DNA of 64,000 bases, taken from assembly GCF_021729075.1 (NCBI RefSeq), contig NZ_JAJSAQ010000001.1, forward strand, positions 319,997 through 383,996, given 5' to 3'. How positions within the stretch are numbered: position 1 is the stretch's first letter; each line of letters opens with the position of its first letter. The notes under the pieces are model-generated. The model worked only from the letters and a program-made list of their open reading frames with translations. It did not search any database and was not told where the DNA came from. The stretch comes from Microbulbifer guangxiensis (GTDB taxonomy: Bacteria; Pseudomonadota; Gammaproteobacteria; Pseudomonadales; Cellvibrionaceae). Below, piece after piece: positions 29,308 through 38,012 of the stretch. Position numbers and translations under genes: made by a program.

Positions 29308-29336
29308 TTGAAGCGTCCCGGCCCCCGTGCTATATT
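29308..29336 (+). promoter_or_regulatory. Putative sigma-70 promoter of rne
   Basis: TTGAAG (29308-29313) and TATATT (29331-29336) are separated by exactly 17 nt. The predicted start near 29343 gives an rne leader of about 685 nt. It sits in the rluC-rne divergent gap, close to the rluC start. Confidence 0.6.
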
Positions 29337-29342
29337 CGGCCG

Positions 29343-30028
29343 GCCTGAATTGGGCTGGTTTTCGGCGGTGTGCGGCACCTTGAAGTAGTCACAGACACCG
29401 TTCCAGAGAAAATACCGCCAATCGGCCGGTGCGTGTGAACAGCACGTCATCAACAAAACTCCGCCGACCAGGTCGCTCTCAAGTCAGAATTCCGGAGCAC
29501 CTCGTCGGCCACAAGGTCCCGCCTGATGGCGGGTGTTTATGCGAAGGTAAGACGGGCTGAAGCCCGCAGCGCTTGAAGTAGAAGACTCAATTACTTGCGT
29601 CCCGCTCTGTTGAAATGTGCCAGCGACCGCACTGGCAGCCCGGAAAGCATCGGTTACCCGGCTTCCGGAGACACAAAACACAGGATCAGAGGGCCCGGCC
29701 AAAAGCCAGCCGGAGACAGAGCCTAGAAAAGACGTGAACCTCGCCGCCCGAGTTACCAAGATATCGGGGCGGCGCCCGGGAGTACCGCCTCAGAGAGGCC
29801 GGAGCGAAACCGGGTAGTACTGACATACTGGTGCTAAAGGTACCGATGGGCATCACGTTAGTGTGCGATGCCCTGAGTTTCAGCAGTGAGACTGCCCCTG
29901 CCACCGCCTGTGGATTTCAGGCCGTGGATTGGGTTGGTGGTTCCTGCCTGCCCCGCTTGTGCGGGGGCACAAAGAGCCTGCGAACTTCAGTGTCATGCCT
30001 TTGCGCAATGCAAGGACTAACGACACGC
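29343..30028 (+). promoter_or_regulatory. Long rne 5' leader (rne5-type autoregulatory region)
   Basis: About 685 nt without a recognisable gene. RNase E controls its own mRNA through hairpins in a long leader, and several GC stems are visible here. The best is 29949-29969: TGCCCCGC, loop TTGT, GCGGGGGCA, about 60 nt before the start codon. An open frame continues upstream of the rne ATG in this leader, but has no protein similarity that I recognise. Direct evidence for regulation is lacking. Confidence 0.5.
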
Positions 30029-33000
30029 ATGAAGAGAATGCTGATCAATGCAACTCAGCCCGAGGAGTTGCGCGTTGCCCTGGTTGACGGCCAGTGGCTT
30101 TACGACCTGGATATCGAAAACCGCACTCGCCAGCAGAAAAAGGCGAACATCTACAAGGGCAAGATTACCCGTGTAGAACCTTCTCTCGAGGCCGCTTTCG
30201 TCGACTACGGCGAAGAACGCCACGGCTTCCTGCCCCTTAAAGAGATTTCCCGCGAATACTTCCTGAAACAACCCAAGGACATCGACGGTCGCGTCAAGAT
30301 CAAGGACGTGGTCAAAGAGGGCATGGAAGTCATCGTCCAGGTGGACAAGGAAGAGCGCGGCAACAAGGGGGCGGCGCTGACCACTTTCATCAGCCTGGCA
30401 GGCCGCTACCTGGTACTGATGCCGAACAATCCCCGCGCCGGCGGTATCTCACGCCGTATCGAAGGCGATGAGCGCTCCGAGCTTCGCGATGCACTCTCCG
30501 ATGTGGAAGTCCCCTCCGGTATGGGCATTATCGTGCGGACCGCAGGCGTAGGCCGCAGCGGTGAAGAGCTGCAGTGGGACCTCAACTACCTGCTGCAACT
30601 GTGGGATGCCATCAAGACTGAGGCGGACACCTCCAAGGCCCCCCACTTCCTGTTCCAGGAAAGCAACGTCATCATCCGCGCGATCCGCGATTACATGCGG
30701 GACGACATTGGCGAAGTCATCGTTGATGACAAGGGTGCCTACCAACTGGCGGCGGAATTCGCGCGCCAGGTCATGCCCCAGTATGCCAGCAAGGTGAAGT
30801 ACTACGAGGATGCGATCCCGCTCTTCAATCGTTACCAGATTGAGAGCCAGATCGAGACCGCCTTCGAGCGCGAAGTGAAGTTACCCAGCGGCGGTTCCAT
30901 CGTGATCGATGTGACCGAAGCCCTGGTTTCCATCGACATCAACTCTTCCCGGGCCACCAAGGGTGGAGATATCGAGGAGACTGCCCGCAACATCAACCTG
31001 GAAGCGGCAGACGAAATCGCCCGCCAGCTGCGCCTGCGTGACATGGGCGGCCTGGTAGTGATCGATTTCATCGACATGCAGAACAAGTCCAACCAGCGTG
31101 AAGTCGAGAAGCGCATGGAGAAGGCCCTCAGCATGGACCGCGCCCGGGTCCAGATCGGCCGCATCTCCCGCTTCGGCCTGCTGGAGATGTCCCGCCAGCG
31201 CCTGCGCCCATCCCTGGGAGAGACCACCTTTCGCGTCTGCCCCCGCTGCAGCGGCCAGGGCACCATTCGCGGAACCAAGTCCCTCGCACTCTCCATCCTG
31301 CGACTGGTTGAAGAGGAGGCCAAGAAGGAGCGCAGTGCAGAGATCCGTGCAATCTGCCCGGTCAATGTGGCCACCTACCTGCTGAATGAAAAGCGCAGTG
31401 CGATCACCAACATCGAGTCCCGCAACAAGACTCGCGTTGTCGTAGTGCCGAATGCAGAGCTTGAGACCCCGCATTTCGAGGTGCTGCGTCTGCGCGACGA
31501 CGACACGTCCACCCTGGAGACTTCCTACAAGATCTCCGGCACCATCGAGGACACCTCCAGGGCGGAAGAAGAACCCCTGCGCCCCATCGCCCAGCCCGCT
31601 GTGCAGCAGATCACCCACACAGCCCCGGCCCCTACCCCTACTGCCAAGCCCAAGCAAAAACAGAAGCAGAAGCAGAAGGAGGAAGAGAGCACGGAAACCG
31701 GTCTGATCAAGCGACTGATTGCCGCAATCGCCGCCCTGTTCTCAGGTGAAGAAGACACCACCAAGAAGCACAAGAAAGCCAAGGGCGGCGGTAAGAACTA
31801 CCAGCAGCGCAACCGCGGCCAGCGTCGCGGCGGTCGTGGCAACCGCGGCCAGCGTCGCCGCGATGAGGGCGACAAGCGCGAGCAGCCCCGCGAAGAAAAG
31901 CGTGCCGACAAGCGCGAGGAACGCAAGCAGGACAAGCGTGAAGAGCGCCGCGATGAAAAACGTGATGAATCCCGTGAAACCAGCGCCGAACGTCCCCAGC
32001 GTCGCCGTCGCCGTCGCCGTGGTGGCGAGGGTCGTCGTCGTGACGAGCAGCAAGCTGGAGCCACTGCAGCCGAAGCCAAGGCGGAAGAAGCAGAGCAGGA
32101 TTCCGCTCAGACCGGCGACGAGCAGCGCCCTGCGCGACGCCCGAGCAATGTCCGCGGCCGTCCCCAGCCGCGCCGCCGTGGCCGCAGGGGCGGTAACGCC
32201 GCAGCAGCGGCAGTTGCCCAGGGCCAGGAAGAGCTCAACCGCGAGGTGAACGAAGCGATCGACGAGGCAGAGGGTGAGGCAAAGGTCTCCGCTGACAAGC
32301 AGCGGGCAGACGCCGAAAAGCCTGAAGCACAAAAGCCCGCCAAGCGTCCCCAACCGTCCGGCGCCGATGAAGGCCAGGAGGCGGAGAAGGAACAGCCCGT
32401 CGCTGCCAGCCCGGCCGAGAAGCCCGCTGCCCAGCCGAAGGCGGACGAACAGCCGGAGGCAGAGAAGCAGCCGACAGAGCGCACCGGAGGCGAGCCGGCC
32501 GAAGCTTCTGAACCGGCCCCCGTTTCCGCCAAAGCAGAGACTAGTGCACCGACCGGTAAGGCTGTCACCAGCGAAAGCGCGACAGAGGTTGCCCCGGCAG
32601 AAACTGCCCTTGCGCAACCCGAGGCGGTGGAGCCGGCCAGCAGCAAACGCGCGGAGCGCGTCACTGAGGTAGCCGTACCTGAGACCGCAGGTGAGACCCA
32701 GCTGGCTGCTGAGCCCGCAGAGGCAGCAGACATAAAGCCGGATTTCGCATCCTCAGAAGCCGAGGAGTTCGCCCTGGAAGTCGCTGCCGAGGAATCGCTC
32801 CCGGCCAGCGGAGAGGAAACCGCCGCTCCGGCCGAAACCCGGCCAGCGGGAAGCCGTGCCAGCAATGACCCGCGTGTAAACCCGCGTCCGCTGCAGGAGC
32901 TCGCCATCGTGACCGAGCACCACGACCTTGGCGAGCAGCGTCCGCTGGACACTGCGCAACCCGCAGGTATCCAGCACGCACCACGCGACCTGAAGCGACC

Positions 33001-33073
33001 GGCCAATGATCCCCGGGTCGCCCGGCAGGCCGAACAGGCCAACGACAGCGGCAGCGACGCCGAGGCAGGTTAA
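30029..33073 (+). CDS. rne: Ribonuclease E
   Basis: A 1014-residue endoribonuclease and degradosome scaffold. The N-terminal half aligns with E. coli at the same numbering: S1 domain ([20 protein letters not shown]), catalytic Asp303 in [11 protein letters not shown] and Asp346 in [10 protein letters not shown], and the zinc-link CPRC at 404-407. Residues about 558-575 ([18 protein letters not shown]) form an amphipathic helix matching the membrane-binding segment. The arginine-rich stretch after it (about 590-700) binds RNA. The C-terminal 300 residues are Ala/Glu/Pro-rich and disordered. The ATG at 30029 ([10 protein letters not shown]) is preceded by AAGGA. Confidence 0.97.
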   Translation: MKRMLINATQPEELRVALVDGQWLYDLDIENRTRQQKKANIYKGKITRVEPSLEAAFVDYGEERHGFLPLKEISREYFLKQPKDIDGRVKIKDVVKEGMEVIVQVDKEERGNKGAALTTFISLAGRYLVLMPNNPRAGGISRRIEGDERSELRDALSDVEVPSGMGIIVRTAGVGRSGEELQWDLNYLLQLWDAIKTEADTSKAPHFLFQESNVIIRAIRDYMRDDIGEVIVDDKGAYQLAAEFARQVMPQYASKVKYYEDAIPLFNRYQIESQIETAFEREVKLPSGGSIVIDVTEALVSIDINSSRATKGGDIEETARNINLEAADEIARQLRLRDMGGLVVIDFIDMQNKSNQREVEKRMEKALSMDRARVQIGRISRFGLLEMSRQRLRPSLGETTFRVCPRCSGQGTIRGTKSLALSILRLVEEEAKKERSAEIRAICPVNVATYLLNEKRSAITNIESRNKTRVVVVPNAELETPHFEVLRLRDDDTSTLETSYKISGTIEDTSRAEEEPLRPIAQPAVQQITHTAPAPTPTAKPKQKQKQKQKEEESTETGLIKRLIAAIAALFSGEEDTTKKHKKAKGGGKNYQQRNRGQRRGGRGNRGQRRRDEGDKREQPREEKRADKREERKQDKREERRDEKRDESRETSAERPQRRRRRRRGGEGRRRDEQQAGATAAEAKAEEAEQDSAQTGDEQRPARRPSNVRGRPQPRRRGRRGGNAAAAAVAQGQEELNREVNEAIDEAEGEAKVSADKQRADAEKPEAQKPAKRPQPSGADEGQEAEKEQPVAASPAEKPAAQPKADEQPEAEKQPTERTGGEPAEASEPAPVSAKAETSAPTGKAVTSESATEVAPAETALAQPEAVEPASSKRAERVTEVAVPETAGETQLAAEPAEAADIKPDFASSEAEEFALEVAAEESLPASGEETAAPAETRPAGSRASNDPRVNPRPLQELAIVTEHHDLGEQRPLDTAQPAGIQHAPRDLKRPANDPRVARQAEQANDSGSDAEAG

Positions 33074-33080
33074 CCTGCCC

Positions 33081-33117
33081 GGGTTAGCCGCTCTTTGTAT
33101 AAAAAAGCGGCTAACCC
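33081..33117 (+). terminator. Inverted repeat after rne, possible terminator
   Basis: GGGTTAGCCGCT (33081-33092) and AGCGGCTAACCC (33106-33117) form a perfect 12-bp stem with a 13-nt AT-rich loop directly after the rne stop. No T-run follows, so classical termination is uncertain; protection of the mRNA end is an alternative. Confidence 0.45.
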
Positions 33118-33190
33118 ATTGAAGTTCCTAAAAAAATTGTCAGCCCACTTGTACCCAACAAATCGACCGGTATAATGCGCCAGACAATTC

Positions 33191-33278
33191 GGAGGGGTGG
33201 CTGAGTGGTCGAAAGCGGCGGTCTTGAAAACCGTTGACTGTAACAGGTCCCAGGGTTCGAATCCCTGCCCCTCCGCCA
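33191..33278 (+). tRNA. tRNA-Ser (anticodon UGA)
   Basis: The acceptor strands GGAGGGG (33191-33197) and CCCCTCC (33268-33274) pair. The anticodon loop is CTTGAAA with TGA at 33225-33227, and a long class II variable arm follows, as expected for serine. The T-arm is CAGGGTTCGAATCCCTG, and CCA is encoded at 33276-33278. It reads UCN serine codons. A strong terminator follows at once. Confidence 0.96.
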
Positions 33279-33315
33279 TACGAAAAAGCCCGGCAAATGC
33301 CGGGCTTTTTCGTAT
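33278..33315 (+). terminator. Rho-independent terminator of tRNA-Ser
   Basis: A perfect 17-bp inverted repeat closes on an AAAT loop; its core GCCCGGC/GCCGGGC is followed by TTTTT. It begins in the last base of the tRNA. Further copies of its core occur at 33419-33441 and 33622-33644. Confidence 0.88.
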
Positions 33316-33688
33316 GGTGAAGGGGCGGATCCGGATAAGAACCCCCGTTCGAGCCGGAGCTGGCAAAGCCAGCGGAGACCAGCGAGCGCAGCGAAGCTCA
33401 TCCCTGCCCCACAACTGAGCCCGGCAAATGCCGGGCTTTTTCGTATGGTGAAGGGGCGGATCCGGATAAGAACCCCCGTTCGAGCCGACCAATTTGCATA
33501 GCAAATTAGGGCGCCGGAGTTTACGCAGTCCCGAGCGTGTTTCGCGAGTCCCCCGCGCAGCCAGCGGAGACCAGCGAGCGCAGCGAAGCTAATCCCTGCC
33601 TTAATCACGCCTCCTCCCGCAGCCCGGCACATGCCGGGCTTTTTCGTATGGCGGAGGGGCGGATCCGGATGAGCCCCCGTTCGAGCCG
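33288..33688. repeat. Three copies of a terminator-linked 67-69 bp repeat downstream of tRNA-Ser
   Basis: Copies at 33288-33356, 33419-33487 and 33622-33688. Each starts with the GCCCGGC hairpin, then CTTTTTCGTATGG, AGGGGCGGATCCGGAT and CCCCCGTTCGAGCCG. Copies 1 and 2 are identical; copy 3 has a 2-nt deletion and a few changes. A second 40-bp segment, CCAGCGGAGACCAGCGAGCG onwards, occurs at 33369-33408 and 33561-33600 and ends ATCCCTGCC, like the tRNA 3' end. I see no protein-coding gene between the tRNA and 33777. Confidence 0.85.
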
Positions 33689-33776
33689 AAACAGCTCGGC
33701 CAGGCGATCGCAGCACCATACCGACCACTTGTCTAGGCTATAAGTTGGCAACTCTCAAACCGGTCCGAGTCACCTT

Positions 33777-34487
33777 ATGCAGGCCAAGCATAAATACCTT
33801 CTGTTTCTTGCGGGCTGCGTGCTGGTCGTAACCGGGGCGGTTGGACTGCTGCTCTATTTCGATCTGGATGACCAGCTGATCGAACTGCTTCAGTGGCTGG
33901 ACAGCCGGGGCTGGCAGGCGAGCCTGCTCTTTATATTGATCATGGCCCTGGCCATCGTGGTGCTGGCACCAGGCGTCATTTTCACCATGGGAGCGGGTTT
34001 TGTCTTCGGTGTCGTCAAGGGCACCATTTTTGTTGTCATCGGTACGGTATTGGGTGCAACCATCGCTTTCCTGATCGCGCGCTACCTGTTTGGTGAACGC
34101 CCTTCCCGCTGGCTGATGTCCCATGTCCGCCCCCCGCATCTCGGGGAGGTCATGCGCCGGGAGGGCTGGCGGATGATCATGCTCACACGGCTGGTGCCGC
34201 TATTCCCCTTCAAGTTATCGAACTATTTTTTCGGCCTGACCCCGGTCCGCCTGAAAGACTTCGTTATCGGTAACTTCATTGGCATCATCCCGTTGACCGT
34301 CAACAATGTGTATGTGGGATCCATTGCTGCCGATCTGGCCACACTCGGCCAGACCGGTTCTGAACGCACGCCGGTGCAATGGGCCCTGTATGGTCTTGGC
34401 TTTGTGTTGGCGGTGGTTGCGCTGATCGGGCTTACCCGGATGGCTCGCCGGGCCCTGGCGGAAAAGATTGAGGAAGAGGATCTCTGA
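33777..34487 (+). CDS. TVP38/TMEM64 (VTT-domain) inner-membrane protein
   Basis: A 236-residue membrane protein of the VTT/SNARE-associated (DedA-like) superfamily. One N-terminal helix (LLFLAGCVLVVTGAVGLLLY) is followed by the VTT core: LAIVVLAPGVIFTMGAGFVFGVVKGT with GATIAFLIARYLFGER, then MLTRLVPLFPFKLSNYFFGLTPV and FIGIIPLTVNNVYVG, and a last helix. Relatives flip or transport lipids or polyprenyl phosphates across the inner membrane. It is first in a four-gene operon and its stop overlaps the next start by one base. A lipid transport role here is an inference. Confidence 0.88.
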   Translation: MQAKHKYLLFLAGCVLVVTGAVGLLLYFDLDDQLIELLQWLDSRGWQASLLFILIMALAIVVLAPGVIFTMGAGFVFGVVKGTIFVVIGTVLGATIAFLIARYLFGERPSRWLMSHVRPPHLGEVMRREGWRMIMLTRLVPLFPFKLSNYFFGLTPVRLKDFVIGNFIGIIPLTVNNVYVGSIAADLATLGQTGSERTPVQWALYGLGFVLAVVALIGLTRMARRALAEKIEEEDL

Positions 34488-36733
34488 TGCCCTGGATGAA
34501 ATGGCTGCCGTGGCGTTTCTTTGTTCGCAAGTTCGCCACCTCACACGGTTTCCTGGATCCACTTTCGGTCATGGCGCGGTTGCAACAATTTGCCCAACCG
34601 TCGGAAGTGGCGGAACCCATTGAGCTATTGCGTGCCGGCGTGATATTCCATGCGCGCGCCCTGATGAACAGCAAGGTCATTCAGCACAACCTGGACTGGG
34701 TATGGCCTTACTGGGTGGAACGCCAGTTTGATCCCGCCGATGAGTCTTTCATCCCGCGGGCATTCTCCATTACCCACTGCAATCTCAGCCATCGGAACTG
34801 GACAGCGGTTGGAGTGCCAGATTGTGAGGAGATGCCCATCATCGATCCCCGCGGCCTGCTTACTCCCCACTATGACGGTTGGTCTGTCGATGCCTGGGTG
34901 CTCGGGGAGGACGGGCAGATACTCGTACCGGCCAAGATCAGGGACTGCCAGCAGCGTCTCGATATCAGCGAGGATAACATCGCCGTCATTACAGACAGCG
35001 AAACCGGCGGGCTAAGGCTGCGCAATACCGCCCTGGTCGAGCGCGAATCCAGTGACAGTGTCTGCCGGCTCGATCTGCAGGGACAGAGCGAGTCCGGTGG
35101 CTGGCTGGTTGTGTCGCTGCGGCCCTATAACCCCGAGGGGGTCAGCTTCCTGCACAAGGTCCGGCTCGGGGATAACCGCCGGCAGTGGCTGGTGGAAGAG
35201 AAGTTTGCGGTGGAATTCGACCGGCCTGTGGATCACCACCTGGCCTCGGATTACCGGCATGGAGATGTCTACCTCGACCTCAATAAGGAGGGCGGCAGCA
35301 CCCATGGGGAATGCGAGGTGGGTATGGCCACCGCTGCGGCGATGTTCAGGTTAGAACCGGACAAGCCACTGGATATCTCGGTCAGGATCCCGCTGCATGC
35401 CGGCCGCCACCAGTCCCGATTATCCCCCAGCTGGCCAGAGAACCTGGCGAACCATTGCCGCCTCCAGGTACCCGATCAGCAATTGCAGTTCATGTACGAC
35501 GCAGCCATCCGTACGCTCATCCTGCATTCTCCCACCGATGTCTATCCGGGTCCCTACACATACAAGCGCTTCTGGTTTCGCGACGCGGCCTTCATGATCC
35601 AGTCGCTGCTGCATGCCGGGCTCGTAGAGCGGGCCGAGCGCGCGCTGGACCAGTTCCCCAAACGGCAGAAACGCGATGGTTTCTTCCACTCCCAGGATGG
35701 GGAATGGGACTCCAATGGCGAAGCGCTATGGATCTTCGACCTCTTCTGCCAACTGACCAACAAGCCCCTGAAAACCGCCTGGCACGACCCGGTACTGCGG
35801 GGCGCCCGTTGGATCGACAAGAAACGCCTGCCCAAAGACGGCTCTCCCTGTGGCGGACTGCTACCGGCAGGCTTCAGTGCCGAACACCTTGGTCCCAATG
35901 ATTGCTATTACTGGGATGACTTCTGGGGAGTTGCCGGGCAGCGCGCGGCCGCGGCCATGTGCGATCGCGATGGACTCAGCGAGGAGGGGAAAGAGTTTTC
36001 CAGGCAGGCAGACGACTTCCAGAAAACGATCGATGACAGCCTCGCCGGATGCGAACAGCGCCTGGGCCGACCGGCAATGCCCGCCTCCCCCAACCGGCGC
36101 CTCGATGCCGGCGCCATCGGTTCCATCGCTGCGGGCTACCCGCTACAGCTCTACCCGGAAAAAGATCCACGCTTGCTGGACCTGGCAGAGTTCCTGATGG
36201 AAAAGTGCTTCGTCAGTGGCGGCTTTTTCCAGGACATGATCCATTCCGGCATCAATGCCTACCTGACCCTGCACATTGCCCAGGTATTCCTCAGGGCCGG
36301 GGACGCACGTTGCGTTGAATTGATGCGCAATGTGGCAAGACTGGCCTCCCCGACCGGGCAGTGGCCGGAGGCCATCCATCCCCACTCCTTTGGCGGCTGC
36401 ATGGGCGATGGACAGCACGCCTGGGCGGCCGCAGAGTGGGTGGCGATGCAGAGAAACTGTTTCGTGCGTGAGGAGGGTGACCTGCTTGTCCTTGCCAGCG
36501 GCCTGCCGCCGGAATGGCTCGCGGACGAGGGTGCCGATCAAACGATTCGATTCGGCCCGGCCCTGACGCGCTTCGGTGTCATCACGCTGGAGATCCAGCC
36601 GGGGAGCACGCCGCGGGTTTCCTGGGAGGCCGACTGGTACCATGGGGAGCCCCTGATGCAGGTGCGGCCCCTCGGTTACAGGCCTGTGGTAGTCCAGCAC
36701 GGCCAGAACAGCGTGGAGCTCACAGCCCAGTGA
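34487..36733 (+). CDS. Six-hairpin glycosidase-like protein (amylo-alpha-1,6-glucosidase/GH15 type)
   Basis: A 748-residue protein. The first 330 residues form a beta-rich N-terminal region (WSVDAWVLGEDGQILVPAKI, GWLVVSLRPYNPEGVSFLHK). From about 340 on comes an alpha/alpha six-hairpin toroid typical of glycogen-debranching and GH15 enzymes: KRFWFRDAAFMIQSLLHAGL, DGFFHSQDGEWDSNGEALWI, NDCYYWDDFWGVAGQRAA and FGGCMGDGQHAWAAAEW. No signal peptide is visible, so it is probably cytoplasmic. No glycogen genes are nearby, and it sits between a VTT protein and a glycosyltransferase, so its substrate may be a glycoside made by that enzyme. The exact reaction cannot be named. Confidence 0.78.
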   Translation: MPWMKWLPWRFFVRKFATSHGFLDPLSVMARLQQFAQPSEVAEPIELLRAGVIFHARALMNSKVIQHNLDWVWPYWVERQFDPADESFIPRAFSITHCNLSHRNWTAVGVPDCEEMPIIDPRGLLTPHYDGWSVDAWVLGEDGQILVPAKIRDCQQRLDISEDNIAVITDSETGGLRLRNTALVERESSDSVCRLDLQGQSESGGWLVVSLRPYNPEGVSFLHKVRLGDNRRQWLVEEKFAVEFDRPVDHHLASDYRHGDVYLDLNKEGGSTHGECEVGMATAAAMFRLEPDKPLDISVRIPLHAGRHQSRLSPSWPENLANHCRLQVPDQQLQFMYDAAIRTLILHSPTDVYPGPYTYKRFWFRDAAFMIQSLLHAGLVERAERALDQFPKRQKRDGFFHSQDGEWDSNGEALWIFDLFCQLTNKPLKTAWHDPVLRGARWIDKKRLPKDGSPCGGLLPAGFSAEHLGPNDCYYWDDFWGVAGQRAAAAMCDRDGLSEEGKEFSRQADDFQKTIDDSLAGCEQRLGRPAMPASPNRRLDAGAIGSIAAGYPLQLYPEKDPRLLDLAEFLMEKCFVSGGFFQDMIHSGINAYLTLHIAQVFLRAGDARCVELMRNVARLASPTGQWPEAIHPHSFGGCMGDGQHAWAAAEWVAMQRNCFVREEGDLLVLASGLPPEWLADEGADQTIRFGPALTRFGVITLEIQPGSTPRVSWEADWYHGEPLMQVRPLGYRPVVVQHGQNSVELTAQ

Positions 36734-38010
36734 ACATCGTCATGCTCACCAACACCTACCTGCCACATGTCGGCGGTGTTGCACGCTCTGTTGCCGCCTT
36801 CAGCGCGGAATACCGGAAGCGCGGCCACCGGGTACTGGTGGTTGCGCCGACTTTTGCCGATACGGACCCCGCAGAAAAAGACGTCCTGCGGATTCACGCC
36901 CTGCAAAACTTCAACGGCAGTGACTTCTCCGTGGCGCTGCCCTTCTCCGGAGATCTGTCCGAGCGACTCGACGAATTCCGGCCGGATATCGTGCACTCCC
37001 ACCATCCGTTCCTGCTGGGGATGACCGCTCTCCGCATTGCGCGATCCCGGGAAATTCCGCTGGTCTTTACCCACCATACGCTCTATGAGCGCTACACCCA
37101 CTATGTGCCTGCGGATTCCCAGGCACTGAAGCGCTTTGTAATCGAGCTGGCGACCCGCTACGCCAACCTTTCCAGCCTGGTGTTCGCGCCGAGCCAGAGC
37201 ATTGCCGAGCTGCTGCGCAGCCGCGGTGTCACCACACCCATCGCCGAGGTTCCTACCGGCGTGGCTGCCGAGCAGTTTGAGCCAGCCGATGGTGCTGCCG
37301 CGCGCCGGCAGTACGGAATACCGGAGAGTGCATTCCTGCTCGGCCATCTGGGCCGGTTGGCACCGGAGAAAAACCTGGAATTCCTCGCCGCCGCAGCCGC
37401 TGAATTCATGCAGGCGCACAGCGACAGTCACTTCCTGTTGGTGGGCAGCGGGCCCAGTGCGCGAACCATTGAAAACCTGTTTCAGTCCCGCGGCCTGGGC
37501 GACCGCCTGCATATGCCCGGCACGCTGCAGGGCGCCCCGCAGCGCAATGCTTACCGGGCGATGGATGCTTTCATTTTCGCCTCCACCAGCGAAACCCAGG
37601 GCATGGTACTCACCGAGGCCATGGCTGCAGGAACCCCGGTGATCGCGCTCGATGCCAACGGCACGAGGGAAGTGGTCAAAAACGGCATCAACGGTTGTCT
37701 GGTTTCCAGTGAAAACAGCCGTGAATTTGCCAGCGCCATTGACTGGCTCTACTTACAACCGCCCGCTGAGCGGGAGGCTATCCGCAAGGCTGCCCTCGAG
37801 ACTGCCGAGAGCTTTTCCATGGAGAACTGCGCTGAAAGAGCCCTGTCCCTCTACCAGCCACTGCTCAAGCAGGAATGGGCCTTCGACGACTCGCTCTACG
37901 CCCAGTGGATGCGCCTGCGCAATCTGATCGGTGCCCAGTGGGACATCCTCGAGGGCGTCACCAGTGCTGCCGGTGCCGCCTTCACTACGACGCAACCGCG
38001 GTCCTCCTGA
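36730..38010 (+). CDS. GT4-family glycosyltransferase, glycolipid-synthase-like
   Basis: A 426-residue GT-B glycosyltransferase. NIVMLTNTYLPHVGGVARSV is the N-terminal glycine loop. FTHHTLYERYTHYVP (about 113-127) resembles the motif of diacylglycerol and phosphatidylinositol glycosyltransferases. The C-terminal donor domain has LGRLAPEKNLEFL and the E-x7-E pair at E288 and E296 (SETQGMVLTEAMAAGTPVIA). It most likely transfers a sugar from a nucleotide donor to a membrane lipid at the inner leaflet; that is inferred from motif similarity. The GTG at 36730 overlaps the preceding stop (GTGA), so the genes are coupled. Confidence 0.88.
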   Translation: MNIVMLTNTYLPHVGGVARSVAAFSAEYRKRGHRVLVVAPTFADTDPAEKDVLRIHALQNFNGSDFSVALPFSGDLSERLDEFRPDIVHSHHPFLLGMTALRIARSREIPLVFTHHTLYERYTHYVPADSQALKRFVIELATRYANLSSLVFAPSQSIAELLRSRGVTTPIAEVPTGVAAEQFEPADGAAARRQYGIPESAFLLGHLGRLAPEKNLEFLAAAAAEFMQAHSDSHFLLVGSGPSARTIENLFQSRGLGDRLHMPGTLQGAPQRNAYRAMDAFIFASTSETQGMVLTEAMAAGTPVIALDANGTREVVKNGINGCLVSSENSREFASAIDWLYLQPPAEREAIRKAALETAESFSMENCAERALSLYQPLLKQEWAFDDSLYAQWMRLRNLIGAQWDILEGVTSAAGAAFTTTQPRSS

Positions 38011-38012
38011 CC

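Noticed and set aside
29831-30028. N-terminal extension of rne by 66 codons
   Set aside because: The extension has no similarity to RNase E, and the ATG at 30029 starts with the [10 protein letters not shown] sequence conserved in the family.
33288-33688. Possible CRISPR array
   Set aside because: The repeats are 67-69 bp, only three, irregularly spaced and include transcription-terminator hairpins. There are no uniform spacers and no cas genes.
33111-33728. Minus-strand open frames with repeated peptides such as IRIRPFTIRKSPAFAGL
   Set aside because: The peptides are translations of the DNA repeats after tRNA-Ser; no ribosome sites or family match.
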